From the NCBI GenBank assembly GCA_002682825.1, contig NOKP01000002.1, positions 3,599,378 to 3,663,377 of the forward strand: 64,000 bases of DNA, read 5' to 3'. This document shows positions 25,244 to 38,494 of this stretch, piece after piece. The translations under genes were made by a program, and so were the position numbers. The notes below the pieces were generated by a model. That model was given only the letters and a program-made list of their open reading frames with translations, did no database searches and was not told where the DNA came from. Each line of letters starts with the position of its first letter. Position 1 is the stretch's first letter. Origin of the DNA: Neonectria sp. B-13. Its lineage: Eukaryota; Ascomycota; Sordariomycetes; Hypocreales; Nectriaceae.

Positions 25244-26687
25244 GTTGGATTCCGGGCAGCCGGCCTTGTTGTTGGAGGCCGTCCGACTGTCTTTGTTGAT
25301 TGTCGTCTTCATGTTGGTGAAGCCACTCCATCATGCATCCTCCTTACGGAATTCTGCCGTGGTTGGTAGATAAGTTATAAGCGGCTCTTCTTGCCCAGAC
25401 GGATGGCAGATCGTCAAGCGGCTGGTACATGCAAAGAGCTACGAACGCCATGCCGCTCGTGGACAGGCTTTAGACATGAGCTGCGCTGCTCAACCACGGT
25501 TCCCCTTGAGCTGAAACTTGAGAGGCTGCTGCCCTCATGAGGTGCATTCGGGGCCAAGACGAAGAGGCGCCGGCGCGTCGTTGGTAGTACGTTCGCAACT
25601 GGCTCCTTGCAATGACATGTAGGTAGACTTGTAGAGTGACCTGGCCCCACTACTATGTTCGGGAGCTGGGCGGGTTGACGTGGGCAAGCGGAGACATTTC
25701 TGTTTGGAACATGTTGGCTGGTCGGGCGGTGGGGAATGGCATAATCTGGTGGGAGGATTGGAGTTGGGAAAACTCTTGAACGGCAAAGGAAAAGAACGAT
25801 TGTTAGCGGGGACAGTTTGTTTCGGCCTTATTGAAGCTCATCGTAAAATGTGACCGCCAAGTGTTCTCCCCAAGAAAATCATGTAGAGAAGCTCGGGCGT
25901 CCAACCTAAGCAGATCGACGAGAGGTGAATAGTCGTTTAAGCCGATGTTGATAGATACCCTTCCATAAGACTCTAGAAGTCTAGATTCTGCCCCTTAGCT
26001 GAAGTGGCCTTGGCTGAAGTGGCCTGGCCGAGTGGGGTGCCAGGAGACGAGAGCTTAGGATTGGGCATCCCAGTGTGTCCGACTCCAGCCGCAAGGGAGG
26101 CGGAAAAAAAGTGTCACCACCGAACCATTGACTGCTCTGAAGTATCCTGTTTAACAGGCATGGCATCGGTCAGCCGGGCAATTACCAAGGAGTCCGGCCC
26201 AAGTCGGCGTGGACACGGCTTGGTGATGTAATGTGGTGAGGAAATGTACCGAGATGTATCTTGATGGAAGGGACAATTACACCATCGTTCCGAGGGAAGA
26301 TGAGTTGAGTGCAACCTGCCTGGGCACACCGTGGCAACCAAAAACGAGTCCGGCAGAAATTTTGTTGTTTCGCTGCCGACGATTCGACATCTCACCAAAA
26401 TTGACCATTCAGCCTTCCGCCCATCCGTCGGCTGCAGGCGTGGCTCAACAGTAGCCTCACAATGTGCCCCAAACTTGCCCCAAGCTCGCCCTAAGCCGTC
26501 TCCGACCTGCCCCAAGAAGGAGACGTGGAGGGCCCAAGTCATGCCCCAGGACACACTGGCCAACAGTCCATCCAACCCGACTGAACTCACAGTACTATGT
26601 ACTTGCCACACGCCCCCGAAAACCGATGCCCCTCCATAATCCACAAAAACAGACCCCCGAACTCTCCCGGCTGGGGGTGCCGTGGCG

Positions 26688-26706
26688 CCAAGTACCGGTA
26701 CACACC
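26688..26706. repeat. 19-base dispersed repeat, copy 2
   Basis: CCAAGTACCGGTACACACC; 18 of 19 bases equal to copy 1, with a GGTACC-type palindromic core (ACCGGT/GTACCGGTAC) created by the single difference. Confidence 0.8.
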
Positions 26707-26900
26707 TGCCATTGAAGCGCAATTGAAGGACCCCTCCTGCACCAGCCCAGCCTCGACGTCGCGGCGACCAGGGCCGTGCTATGCAAAAAGGGACCCGCCG
26801 TGGCGTGGAGCCCCTGCGGATCGAGCGAGCCGCCCATGTGGTGCTAAATGCCAATCGCACTCGCAACAGTCGTAACTGGCGGGCGCCTGAGGGGACTCAT

Positions 26901-26953
26901 GGTGGGCAAGTGGGCGAGGCAAGTGGGCGAGTGGGCGAGTGGGCGAGTGGGCT
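26901..26953. repeat. Tandem octamer GTGGGCGA minisatellite
   Basis: Five to six imperfect copies of an 8-base unit (AGTGGGCG in another phase), with the first copies interrupted by AAG or GCA. Located about 660 bp upstream of the fas1 start codon. Confidence 0.85.
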
Positions 26954-27199
26954 AGGTACTGTCGCTCTCGCTGCTGAGCAGGTACGGTGTGAGGGTGAGC
27001 TAGGTCAAGGGTACGTACCCCTCAATTGCCCATCGCACTGCTCATCACTCATCCCCAACAGAACTGAAATTTTGGCTGGTTGTTCGGCGCTGGGTGGTCC
27101 CTAACCTCCGGTTGCACACCCGACCTTGTCCATAGCCGGCTCCCGGGGAACCTGCCTCGAGCTCGAATTTTCTCGTCCTTGACTTATACCATCCGTTAA

Positions 27200-27204
27200 C
27201 CAAT
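27200..27204 (+). promoter_or_regulatory. CCAAT box upstream of fas1
   Basis: Sequence TTAACCAATCTC, about 413 bp before the fas1 ATG and on the same strand. This fits a CCAAT-binding complex (HAP2/3/5-type) site; function is inferred. Confidence 0.4.
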
Positions 27205-27616
27205 CTCGCCCTTGAGCTCTCTAGACCTCTGACCCTTTCTCCCGAGATTGTTCATCACCCATCTTTTCTTTCATTCTCTCGTGTCTTGCGCCTGGCTGTT
27301 GTCGTGTCGTGTGCTGTCCCGCGCTCCACCGATTTCGAGCTCCTTCTCTACGGCCTACTCTTCCCTAATTTCCCCCCCTCCAACCTCCAGGGGACCAGCA
27401 AACACTGCGCATTCAGGATTGCCACATAACTTTGCCAGCGTCCTTGGGGATAAGCATCAGATCTTGATCCGGTGCCACGAGTTGAATTGATAGGTTTGTC
27501 GCCCTTTGCGCCTTGTGCTCGCGCCCTTTTCGCACTCTGAGCATCTCATGCAGACGAGTCGCTGACTTTGAGCTCTTCACCGCAGATTTTCTTCGATACC
27601 CCTTCTTCCGCCCACC

Positions 27617-30600
27617 ATGTACGGCTCAGGAATCGCCCCCCAGACGGGCATTTCCACCCCCAGATCAAACTCCTCGCTGCGACCCTTGACTCTGTCTCAC
27701 GGATCTCTCGAGACCTCGTTCCTCATCCCCACAAACCTCCATTTCCACGCCTCGGAGCTGAAAGACCAGTTCGTCGCCAGCCTACCTGCCGCCACCGACG
27801 AGCTTGCTCAGGATGATGAGCCCTCATCTGTCCCCGAATTGGTAGCGAGGTACCTCGGCCTGATTGCACACCACGTCGAAGAGGGCGAGGATGACGAGCA
27901 GGGTTCCTACGAGGAGGTGCTCAAGCTCGTCCTCATTGAGTTTGAGCGCACTTTCCTCCGTGGCAACGAAGCACATGCGGTGGCTGCCACTCTCCCTGGA
28001 ATTGAGGCCAAGAAGCTCGAGTTCATCCGCAGCTACTACACTGCTCGCTCGGTTTGCAACCGGCCCATCAAGCCTCATGCCTCTGCCCTCTTCCGAGCCG
28101 CGGAGGACGCCTCCGCCGAGATCTACACCATCTTCGGTGGCCAAGGCAATATCGAGGAGTACTTCGAGGAGCTCCGCGAGATCCACAAGACCTACTCAAG
28201 CTTCGTTGGAGACCTCATCACCACCTCCGCCGAGCTTCTTCAGACCTTGTCCAAGAACCCGAGCGCGGAGAAGATGTTTCCTAAGGGCTTGGATGTCATG
28301 AACTGGCTTCACAATGCCGAACACACTCCCGATGTTGACTACCTGATTTCCGCGCCCGTCAGTTTCCCATTGATTGGCCTGGTTCAATTGGCCCACTACG
28401 AGGTGACGTGCCGTGTTCTCGGAGTCAACCCCGGAATGCTGCGTGAGAGGATAACTGGTACCACCGGTCACTCTCAAGGAATCGTTATGGCCGCGGCCAC
28501 CGCAGCTGCCGACTCTTGGGACTCCTGGCGCGACATCTCCACCTCCGTCTTGACCATGCTCTTCTGGATCGGAACCCGTAGCCAGCAGGCCTTCCCCAAG
28601 ACTTCCATGACTCCCAGCATGCTCCGGGAGTCGCTGGACAACGGAGAGGGAACCCCCACTCCCATGCTCAGCATCCGCGACCTCTCCCAATCTGAGGTCC
28701 AGAAGCACATCGATGCCACCAACCAGTACCTCCCCGTCGATCGCCACATCAGCGTCTCTCTCATCAACAGCCCCCGAAACCTGGTTATCACCGGTCCTCC
28801 AACCTCGTTGTACGGCTTGAACTCACAGCTCCGAAAGGTCAAGGCGCCTACTGGTCTTGACCAAAACAGAATTCCCTACACCGAGCGAAAGGTTCGCTTC
28901 GTCAACCGATTCCTCCCCATCACAGCTCCTTTTCACAGCAAGTACCTTTCTGAGGCTACCGCTATGATTGATGAGGATTTGAAGGACATCACCATTGATT
29001 CCAGCACCCTTGGAATCGCTGTTTTCGACACCAACACTGGCAAGGATCTTCGCGAGGTGAAGGGCAACATTGTTCCCTCTCTGATTCGTTTGATTACACG
29101 TGATCCTGTCAACTGGGAGAAGGCTACCACCTTCCCCGAGGCCACTCACATCCTGGACTTTGGTCCCGGAGGCATCTCTGGTCTTGGTGTTTTGACCAGC
29201 CGCAACAAGGAGGGAAGTGGTGTTCGCGTCATTCTCGCAGGTACTGTCGACGGCTCTATGAGTGAAGTCGGCTACAAGCCTGAGATCTTTGACCGGGATG
29301 AGGAGAATGCTGTCAAGTACGCCATTGACTGGGTTAAGGAATTTGGCCCCAGGTTGGTGTCCACCAAGGGAGGTCGCACTTATCTCGATACCAAGATGAG
29401 TCGACTCCTCGGCCTCCCCCCCATTGTCGTTGCTGGTATGACTCCTGCCACCGTTCCCTGGGACTTTGTTGCAGCGACGATGAACGCTGGATACCACATC
29501 GAGCTTGCGGGTGGTGGATACTTCGTCCCCCCCATGATGACCGATGCCATCAAGAAGATTGAGAAGGCTATCCCCGCCGGCCGTGGTATCTCAGTTAACC
29601 TGATCTACGTCAACCCCCGAGCCATGTCTTGGCAGATTCCTTTGATCGGCAAGCTGCGTGCTGAAGGTGTTCCTATCGAGGGTCTGACTATCGGTGCTGG
29701 TGTTCCTTCCATTGAGGTCGCTCAGGAGTACATCGAGACTCTGGGTCTCAAGCACATCTCCTTCAAGCCTGGATCGGTTGACGCTATTCAGTCTGTGGTC
29801 AACATTGCTAAGGCCAACCCCACTTTCCCCGTCATCCTCCAGTGGACTGGTGGTCGTGGTGGTGGTCACCACTCTTTCGAGGACTTCCACCAGCCTATCT
29901 TCCAAATGTATGGTCGAATTCGACGACAGGAAAACATCATCCTGGTCGCCGGTAGTGGCTTCGGTGGCGCTGATGACACCTACCCTTACCTCACTGGTCA
30001 GTGGTCCAAGAAGTACGGCTATCCTCCCATGCCCTTCGATGGTTGCTTGTTTGGTAGCCGCATGATGGTGGCCAAGGAAGCCCACACCAGCAGGGCTGCT
30101 AAGCAGGCCATTGTTGAGGCTCCAGGTGTCGAGGATGCTGAGTGGGAGCAGACCTACAAGGGTCCTGCCGGTGGTGTTATGACCGTTCGCTCGGAAATGG
30201 GCGAGCCCATTCACAAGCTCGCTACGCGTGGTGTTCGGTTCTGGGCCGAGATGGACAAGAAGATCTTCACTATCCCGAAGGAGAAGAGGGTCGCAGAGCT
30301 CAAGAAGAACAAGGATTACATCATCAAGAAGCTCAACGATGACTGCCAGAAGGTCTGGTTCGGTCAGAACAAGGCCGGCAAAGCTGTCGACCTTGACGAG
30401 ATGACCTACGCCGAAGTCCTGCGGCGCTGCGTTGAGTTGCTCTATGTCAAGCACCAGTCTCGCTGGATCGACCGATCGTATGTTGTCTTCACCGGTGACT
30501 ACATCCATCGTTTGGAGGAGCGTTTCACCTCGACTTCTGGCAAGGCTTCGCTACTCCAAAGCTACTCCGACCTGGATGAGCCCTTCAGCGTGGTTGATCG

Positions 30601-33600
30601 TATTCTGGCCGCCTACCCCGAGGCCGAGACTCAGATCCTCAATGCTCAGGATGTCCAGCACTTCTTGATCATGACCATGCGTCCCACCATGAAGCCTGTC
30701 ACCTTTATTCCCATCCTCGACGATAACTTCGAGTTCTACTTCAAGAAGGACTCGCTCTGGCAATCTGAGGATCTCGATGCCGTAGTTGGCCAGGATGTTG
30801 GTCGTACTTGCATCCTCCAAGGCCCTACTGCAGCCAAGTTTTCCACTATCATCGATCAGCCCATCCAGGATATTCTTGACAACATTCACGATGGTCACAT
30901 CGCTATGCTGACGAAGGACCTGTACAATGACAACAAAGCCTCCATCCCCGTCACCGAGTACTTCGGCGGCAAGCTCGTCGACCTCGAGATGCCCCTGGAT
31001 GTTGAGGGTCTCACTGTGAGCTATGACACGCACAAAAACACCTACCGCCTCTCCTCGTCTGCCGCGGCGACTATGCCTGAGCTTGACTCATGGCTGTCTT
31101 TGCTTGCTGGTGCCAACAGGAACTGGCGCCATGCTCTTCTCATGTCAGATGTTGTCGTCCAGGGCCAGAAGTTCCAGACCAACCCTATCCGTCGCATCTT
31201 CGCACCGACTCGGGGCCTTTTTGTCGAGATTCAGTATCCCAACGATCCTGCCAAGACTGTTATTGTGGTTCGCGAGCAACCTCGCCCCAACCAGTACGTT
31301 GATGCCATCGAGGTCAAGCTGGTCGGCGAGAACGAGATCATCGTCAACATGATCAAGGACACTACTGCTCTCGGCAAGCCTGTCGCTCTCCCTCTCAAGT
31401 TCACCTACCACCCTGAGGCTGGCTACTCTCCCATCCGCGAGGTCATGGAGGACCGCAACGATCGCATCAAGGAGTTCTACTGGAAGGCGTGGTTCGGAGA
31501 CGAGCCCGTTGATCTGGATGCTGACGTCACAAGCGAGTTTGATGGTGGCAAGTCGATCATCACCGGCGAGGCCATTAACGACTTTGTCCACGCTGTTGGC
31601 AACACCGGCGAGGCCTTCGTTGACCGACCGGGCAAGACCGTCTACGCACCCATGGACTTCGCCATCGTCATTGGATGGAAGGCCATTACCAAGCCCATCT
31701 TCCCTCGCACCATTGATGGCGACCTTCTCAAGCTTGTCCATCTGTCAAACCAGTTCCGCATGATTCCTGGTGCGGAGCCCCTGAAGAAGGGTGACGAAGT
31801 GTCGACCACTGCCCAGGTCAATGCTGTCATCAACCAGGAAGCAGGCAAGATGGTGGAGGTTTGCGGAACCCTCGTTCGCGATGGAGAGCCTGTGATGGAG
31901 GTTACTTCTCAGTTCCTCTACCGGGGCAGCTACACCGACTTCGAGAACACTTTCCAGCGCAAGGTCGAGACCCCCATGCAGGTGCACCTTGCTACCACCA
32001 AGGACGTTGCCGTATTGCGCTCGAAGGAGTGGTTTTCGGTTGACGAGCTCCCTCGCGACATTGAGCTCCTGGGCAAGACTCTTACCTTCCGCCTCCAGAG
32101 TCTGATGCGATTCAAGAACAAGGATGTCTTTAGCAGCGTTGAGACCCGAGGACAAGTCTTGCTCGAGCTCCCCACTAAGGAGGTTGTTCAGGTTGCCAGT
32201 GTTGACTATGAGGCTGGAGAGTCTCATGGCAACCCTGTCATCGACTACCTGGAGCGTAACGGCTCTCCCATCGACCAGCCCATCAACTTCGAGAACCCTA
32301 TCCCTCTCAGCGGCAAGACTCCTCTGCAGCTCCGTGCCCCTGCCACCAACGAGAACTACGCTCGTGTCTCTGGCGATTTCAACCCCATCCACGTCTCTCG
32401 CGTCTTTTCCACTTACGCCAACCTGCCCGGCACCATCACCCACGGCATGTACTCCAGTGCCGCCGTCCGAAGCCTGGTCGAGACATGGGCCGGCGAGAAC
32501 AACGTTGGCCGTGTCCGTAGCTTCCATGCCTCCCTGGTCGGCATGGTGCTGCCCAATGATGACATTGAGGTCAAACTCCAGCACGTTGGCATGGTGTCTG
32601 GCCGCAAGATCATCAAGGTCGAGGTCCGAAACACCGAGACCGAGGAGAAGGTTCTGGAGGCTACTGCTGAAGTCGAGCAGCCCGTGACGGCCTATGTTTT
32701 CACTGGCCAGGGCTCTCAGGAGCAGGGCATGGGTATGGAGCTGTACGGAAGCAGTGCTGTGGCCAAGGAGGTCTGGGACCGAGCTGACAAGTACCTCCTC
32801 GATAACTATGGTAAGTCATTCCCGATCCGTGAGAGATCTGTCAAGTACTAACCGATGAACCAGGCTTCTCTATAACCAACATCGTCAAGAACAACCCCAA
32901 GGAGCTCACCATTCACTTTGGTGGTCCCCGGGGCAAGGCAATCCGCCAGAACTACATTGCGATGACATTTGAGACTGTCGCTACGGATGGCTCCATCAAG
33001 TCAGAGAAGATCTTCAAGGAAATCGATGAGACTACTACGTCCTACACCTATCGATCCCCCACTGGATTGCTCTCTGCGACTCAGTTCACCCAGCCTGCCC
33101 TTACCCTCATGGAGAAGGCCAGCTTCGAGGACATGAAGTCTAAGGGCCTCGTGCCCCTCAACAGCACTTTCGCCGGTCACTCGCTCGGTGAATACTCGGC
33201 TCTGGCTGCCCTCGCTGAGGTCATGCCCATTGAGAGCTTGGTGTCCGTTGTGTTCTACCGCGGTCTGACCATGCAGGTCGCCGTGGAGCGAGACGCTGCT
33301 GGTCGCTCGAACTACTCTATGTGCGCCGTGAACCCAAGCCGAATCAGCAAGACTTTCAACGAGGCTGCACTCCAGTTCGTCGTTGACAACATTGCCGAGG
33401 AGACTGGCTGGCTTCTGGAGATTGTCAACTACAACATCGCTAACATGCAGTACGTGTGCGCTGGTGACCTGCGTGCCCTGGACACGCTCGCCGGTGTTAC
33501 CAACTTCCTCAAGGTGCAGAAGATCGACATTGAGGAGATGAAGGGCAACATCGAAGAGGCTAAGGAACACCTCCGTGAGATCATCCGCGGATGTGCCGAG

Positions 33601-33984
33601 AAGACGTTGAGCAAGCCCACCCCCATTGAGCTGGAGCGTGGCTTTGCTACCATTCCTCTCCGTGGCATTGACGTGCCATTCCACTCTACTTTCCTGCGAT
33701 CGGGCGTCAAGCCCTTCCGATCCTTCCTGCTCAAGAAGATCAACAAAACGTCGATTGATCCCTCCAAGTTGGTTGGAAAGTACATCCCCAACGTAACGGC
33801 CAAGCCGTTTGCGCTGACCAAGGAGTACTTTGAGGATGTGTACAAGCTGACCAACTCACCCAAGATTGGGGCTGTGTTGGCCAACTGGGACAAATATGTC
33901 CAGGATGAGGTTACCACCAACGGAGCCGATGGTAGTGACAGCGGCTCCAACTTGGAGTACGACGGCCCTGGCGCGGCCGCTTAA
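27617..33984 (+). CDS. fas1: Fatty acid synthase subunit beta (FAS1)
   Basis: Beta subunit of the cytosolic FAS; forms the domes of the alpha6beta6 barrel. Two exons (27617-32810, 32864-33984) give 2104 residues. Domains in order: acetyltransferase with Ser286 in GHSQG; FMN-dependent enoyl reductase (about 560-900, [17 protein letters not shown] and [12 protein letters not shown]); a dehydratase region with a MaoC-like hot-dog fold (about 1520-1700, [12 protein letters not shown]); and the malonyl/palmitoyl transferase with Ser1838 in [11 protein letters not shown]. The single intron (53 bp, GTAAGT..CTAAC..CAG) splits a Gly codon, giving [13 protein letters not shown]. Start [12 protein letters not shown] matches the family. 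Divergent from fas2, the common arrangement in filamentous ascomycetes, which fits co-expression. Strong codon bias (C-ending codons) indicates high expression. Confidence 0.98.
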
Positions 33985-35026
33985 GAGTGAGCGGCTAATG
34001 ACAGGTGCGAGAATGATGATGAAGGAGGCTAAAGATTCCCGAATTGGATTGTTTTGGTACGGAAGCATAACGATGTATTGTGTAGTTGGTAGAGAGGCGT
34101 TTGCCATTGTGCTGTTAGATTTATTAGAGCTTGAATGATTGATTTTACTGATATAAGGATGCGTCTCGGAGGGATATGAGTTTGAGTGAATAACATGATG
34201 GGTGTCCCGTGGAGCAATTAAATTCTCCCTCCCGCTTAACTGTGTTACAAATGGCGGATTGTTGGTTGGAATGGGGCCGAGCTGAACAATGTGCGTGCTA
34301 CGGTGGTTGAGTCGTACATGGAAACACGAATTGTGTTTTGCGAAGGCGCAGATCGCTTTGCACCGTCTCGAACGTTTGGCCGGCGGCGGTGGTGGCGGAG
34401 GAGGAGAGCAAAGAGGGACGGACGGTGACGGTCTCCAACCTCCGAAGAGACCGTCGGCTGCCGGCGACGGCCGGGCACAGACTGGAGCGGGGATGGAGCC
34501 GGAGACGGCCTATCAGTTTTCGGTTATAATTGTATACCACTAATGATGTATGGACTTGCTTACTTGGGCACAAAGCACACTCCGTAGTACAATTGCTCAG
34601 CGCCCTTCATACGACGTTGGGTCAATTGTGAGTTGGCCCGGTGCTCCGTGTTTCCAAGCAAGCTGCATCCCACCCGTCCTCCCTCCACCCACCAGGAACC
34701 CTGGAGCTTGTTTGGTTGGTTGGATAATCGAGGCACGTATTCGCTTCGAAACTACAAAGAGGCCGGCCATCTCACCTCAACTTCGTTTACCTTTGCCTCG
34801 CTGTCCCTGATTTCCCCTTCTGCTGATTGAATTTCTGACCCTTTCTGGCTTGGCGAGTCTTTCCACTTTCGGCTGGCTTGGATAGGCATTACATCATCGT
34901 CACCAGCGGCGTTCCTGTTTACACCAAGCGGGAACTCAACACAGCACATCACACAACAAGCCGCATCAGCCAGGACCCTGCACACACAAGGTCTTGCACC
35001 AGACAGCCCTCTCTTGCGAGGAAAAT
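33985..35026. other. Intergenic, fas1 3' flank and guanine deaminase promoter
   Basis: About 1 kb with no gene. A GC-rich, GGC/GAG-repetitive patch lies at about 34378-34505. CT-rich sequence precedes the guanine deaminase start. Confidence 0.6.
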
Positions 35027-36508
35027 ATGGCGGGATTACGAAAACAAGTATTTCTGGGGACTTTCATCTCCTCGAAAAGTCGCCATGAGCTGCAGTACCT
35101 TCATGGCGCCGCCGTGTGCGTCGACGGCAATGGCAGGATTGCTAAGATTGATGAGGATTGCGCCAGCGTGGAGCTCGTCCAAGACCGGTTGTTGAGCAAA
35201 CTGGGATGGGAGAGAAGCGAGGTGGATGTTTGTGTGGCCAAGCCAGGACAATTCTTCTTCCCAGGCTTTATCGGTGAGTTTTGTCCTCCCAGGACTTGGA
35301 TCGAATGAATACTGACCGAGCCTCCAGACTCACATGTGCATGCGTCTCAGTACCCCAACGTGGGAATATTTGGCAAGTCAACGCTCTTGGACTGGTTGGA
35401 GACGTATACCTTCCCGCTCGAGTCAAGCCTGAGCGATTTGGCCAAGGCACGCCGGGTGTATACGGCCTGCATCCGGCGTACGCTTGCTCATGGTACCACA
35501 ACAGCAGCCTACTTCGCGACCATCGACGTGGAGGCGACAAACCTGCTGGCGGACCTCTGCCTGGCTTTGGGGCAGCGCGCGTTCGTCGGGCGGGTGTGCA
35601 TGGACAACCAGGACATGTGCCCTGACTACTACCGTGACGAGAGCGCCGAGGCAGGCCTGGAGAAGACGCTGCAGACTGTCCAGCATGTACGCGATATTGA
35701 TCCAGGTTTCGAGCTGGTGTCCCCAATCTTGACACCGCGGTTTGCGCCATCGTGTACGGGCGAGTCCATGAGAGGCCTGGCCAAGATCCAGCGGGAGATG
35801 GACCTACCAGTCCAGACCCACGTCTCGGAGAACGACGGGGAGATTGCGCTGGTGGCACAGCTTTTCCCGGAATCCAGCTCGTATACCGGCGTGTACGACG
35901 ACCACGGGCTCCTGACACCTCGGACGATCCTGGCACACGCGGTGCACCTGAGCGAGGCAGAGGCTCAGCTCATCGCAGCCAGAGGAAGCAAGGTCTCCCA
36001 CTGCCCGTGCAGCAACAGCTCGCTGACGAGCGGCGCGGCGCGGGTGCGGTGGATGTGGGACCGGGACATCACGGTGGGCCTCGGGACAGACATGGGCGGC
36101 GGATACAGCCCGTCGATCCTGGAGGCGGCGCGGCAGGCGGCGTTGGTGAGCCGGCACGTGGCGATGGGCATCGACGGCGCGGACCCGGAGCACGAGCGGA
36201 GCAAGTTGACGGTCGAGGAGGTGCTGTACCTGGGAACCCGGGGCGGCGCGGCCGTGGTGGGGCTGGAGAGCCGGGTGGGCGGGTTCGAGGAGGGCATGGA
36301 GTGGGACACGCAGCTGATTGCGCTCGGCAACGTGGACGACCAAGGGGTTGCTACGGACGGCGACGGGGAGGGTCCCGACGGGGGGAACGTGGATGTGTTT
36401 GGGTGGGAGAACTGGGAGGAGACCATAGTCAAGTGGGTGTTCAACGGGGACGACCGCAACACGAAGAAGGTCTGGGTCAAGGGGCGGCTTGTTCATTCAA
36501 GAAGATGA
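35027..36508 (+). CDS. GUD1: Guanine deaminase (amidohydrolase family)
   Basis: Zinc hydrolase converting guanine to xanthine and ammonia in cytosolic purine salvage and nitrogen scavenging. Two exons (35027-35273, 35328-36508) give 475 residues. The intron splits the Asp83 codon of the metal site PGFIDSHVHASQYPN, giving His85 and His87. Further metal/active-site segments: QTHVSEND, ILAHAVHLSE, SKVSHCPCSN and GLGTDMGGGYSPS (Asp). The start MAGLRKQVFLGTF is preferred; an in-frame ATG at 34994 would add 11 residues. The C-terminus (GRLVHSRR) shows no organelle signal. The third quarter is notably GC-rich. Confidence 0.95.
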
Positions 36509-37866
36509 GAGAACGTCACGAAGATGTAAAGGATAGAACAAAGGACAAATCACTACACCCCGGAACGAACAGATATGTTGGTTGGCTCTTGGGGATCAGA
36601 CATAGAAAGCCAACCCCTCCGAATAACCCGGGTTTAGATGCTTTGTTCCCAAGTTCGTTCTATAAACAAAGACTCACGTTGATGCTCTGGTACCCTGGTC
36701 TGGGCTACCTAGATTACTGTGTGGTGGTTGTGAGGTTGTTGGGAGATATGAATGGATGCATACGTTCGCAGGAAAGCCAGCCCCGTAGACGGAAGTCGTC
36801 TAAGTGAAGTACCGAAGCTAGAACCAAGTGCTAACAAGAGCTTTGCAAGGTGATTGAAGGCGTGGGGAGCCTGTCAGGTGAGAGCTCGAAATGACTTGAA
36901 AGGCTTCGTCCTGCCGGCACGTATTTGCCGTGGCGATGAAGCAGCGGGGGTCGTGAATGGCTACTCACAGCCTGGGAGCAAGAAAGAAGTGAGTTCCGCG
37001 GCCCAGTGCCTGCTGGGCCTTGGCAAGCAAGATGGCGGTAACTTACGGATAACCTAAGTAGGTAATCTCTACTCCGTACGGAAGCCAGGAATGACAAAAC
37101 TGCCCTGGCTTTCAGCTTAGGCGCCAAGAAACGTGGCGCACCCTTAGACCAGCTGTTTTTGACAATCCCTGCGCCTTTGTATCAGAGGAAGGCACTAAAA
37201 GTGCGAATAGGCAAGTTCTGTTTGAGGTGTCGTTCGTTGCATGCTTTGTTTTGGAATGCACAGAGGGTGATGCAGGGGTGGGTACGGAGTAATAAGAAAT
37301 GAGAAGAGCAGAATAGAAGGAAAGAAAAGAAAAGAAAGAAAGAAAAAAAGGCGCAAAGAAATGAGGAGATGGCGGCTAGTGTAGAGATGCAAGTCAAAGC
37401 CAAAGTGAAATGGTGGACGGCGGACGGCGCATATTGGATGGTGTTGCAACGGCCCCTGCAGCTGCAGAGGAGATCGACATGCCCAAAGCCCGTTTCAGAT
37501 AGCGAAGCAAGCAAGCAATCACGCTCGCAGGAGAGAAAGATAACGGGGCAGTCACTTGATCATCCCCCGGACGATGTTGGGTTGGTGTGCTGAGGAGAAG
37601 GAGGAGGGTTTCTTTTGGGTACAGGGAATGGGCAAAAGATTGCCCGTCTGACCTGAACTGGCTGTGGTACCGCCACCAATGGAGGGTGACATTTGACGAC
37701 AGGTGCTAGAATGGGCGGTGTCGCCTAAAATAACTACACAAAGGCCATCATCTATCCGCGGGAGATAGACTACTACATAGGTGGGTGGTACGTACTTGGG
37801 AAATTTCCGTTGAGCTCGGGGGAGAGGATACAACACCGGCTGTCAGGGTGTTTGGTGTGGTGTGGG

Positions 37867-37975
37867 TGGATGGATGGATGGATGGATGGGTGCGTGCGTG
37901 TTGAAACTTGGGGCTGAGAAGGGAGAGAGACATTTCGAGATCAGAGATCAGAGATCAGAGAGAGAGAGAGAGAGA
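37867..37975. repeat. Simple repeats: (TGGA)n, then (AGATCAG)n and (AG)n
   Basis: About five TGGA units at 37867-37889 and, 46 bp further, three heptamer units passing into seven to eight AG dinucleotides at 37936-37975. Non-coding. Confidence 0.85.
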
Positions 37976-38457
37976 CATAATTTAGAAAGCCTCCCCTCCC
38001 CAGAAGAGCTAGAGTCTAGTTATCTAGTTGCATGCATGGCTCGTGCCGGACGGGGGCTGGTCTGGAATTGCGCCTCCCTCTGGCCCGTTCTTTATGGCGG
38101 GCGTTTACGTCTTGCTTTTGGAGCTGGTGAAGAAAGCGTCGGGTTAGTGCTGGAGTATTCGTATATTGTGTTTGAACGGATGACGCCCCAAGGCTGACGA
38201 CGGCCCCGGGATCCGAGTATTCGTATGGCGGGTATCCATCCGTAGCCAGCGAGTGAGTGACCTGAGTTGAGGGGAAAGCAGGCAGTAAGCATTTTAAATT
38301 ACTAGGTACTCATCGATATTGCAGTGCTACTATGCAATGCAGCAAAGCGCCTGAGTCCTGTGCCTGAGCCCTGCCCGCGCCTGAGGTATCCATCCATCCC
38401 TCACTCTAATTACTGCACCTCAGTCACATGAGTCAACGGCGACGATGCAATCCCAAG

Positions 38458-38494
38458 ACACACACACGCACACGCACACGCACACACACACACA
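38458..38494. repeat. (CA)n microsatellite with CACG interruptions
   Basis: Alternating CA dinucleotides with three periodic G substitutions giving ACACGC units. It lies about 0.94 kb upstream of the MARVEL gene. Confidence 0.9.

Larger units (their letters stand above)
23935..27616. promoter_or_regulatory. Divergent fas2/fas1 intergenic region (3.7 kb)
   Basis: The spacer holds both promoters and leaders. Visible elements: a (GAG)n purine run at about 24145-24175 near fas2; a 19-base near-identical repeat at 25225-25243 and 26688-26706; a CCGAGG (reverse of the CCTCGG fatty-acid regulator FarA/FarB core) at 26290-26295; a tandem GTGGGCGA array at 26901-26953; a CCAAT box at 27200-27204; and a pyrimidine-rich leader at 27220-27600 before fas1. 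Open frames of up to 250 codons exist but do not look like protein. Confidence 0.6.

Noticed and set aside
26114..26866. 250-codon minus-strand frame in the fas2/fas1 spacer
   Set aside because: Composition (many Trp, Arg, Cys, Ser) and overlap with frames on the other strand indicate non-coding DNA; no splice-linked continuation found.
29591..30508. 305-codon minus-strand open frame (and similar at 31745-32584)
   Set aside because: Antisense to conserved fas1 enoyl reductase/dehydratase coding sequence; no domain, same codon-bias artefact.
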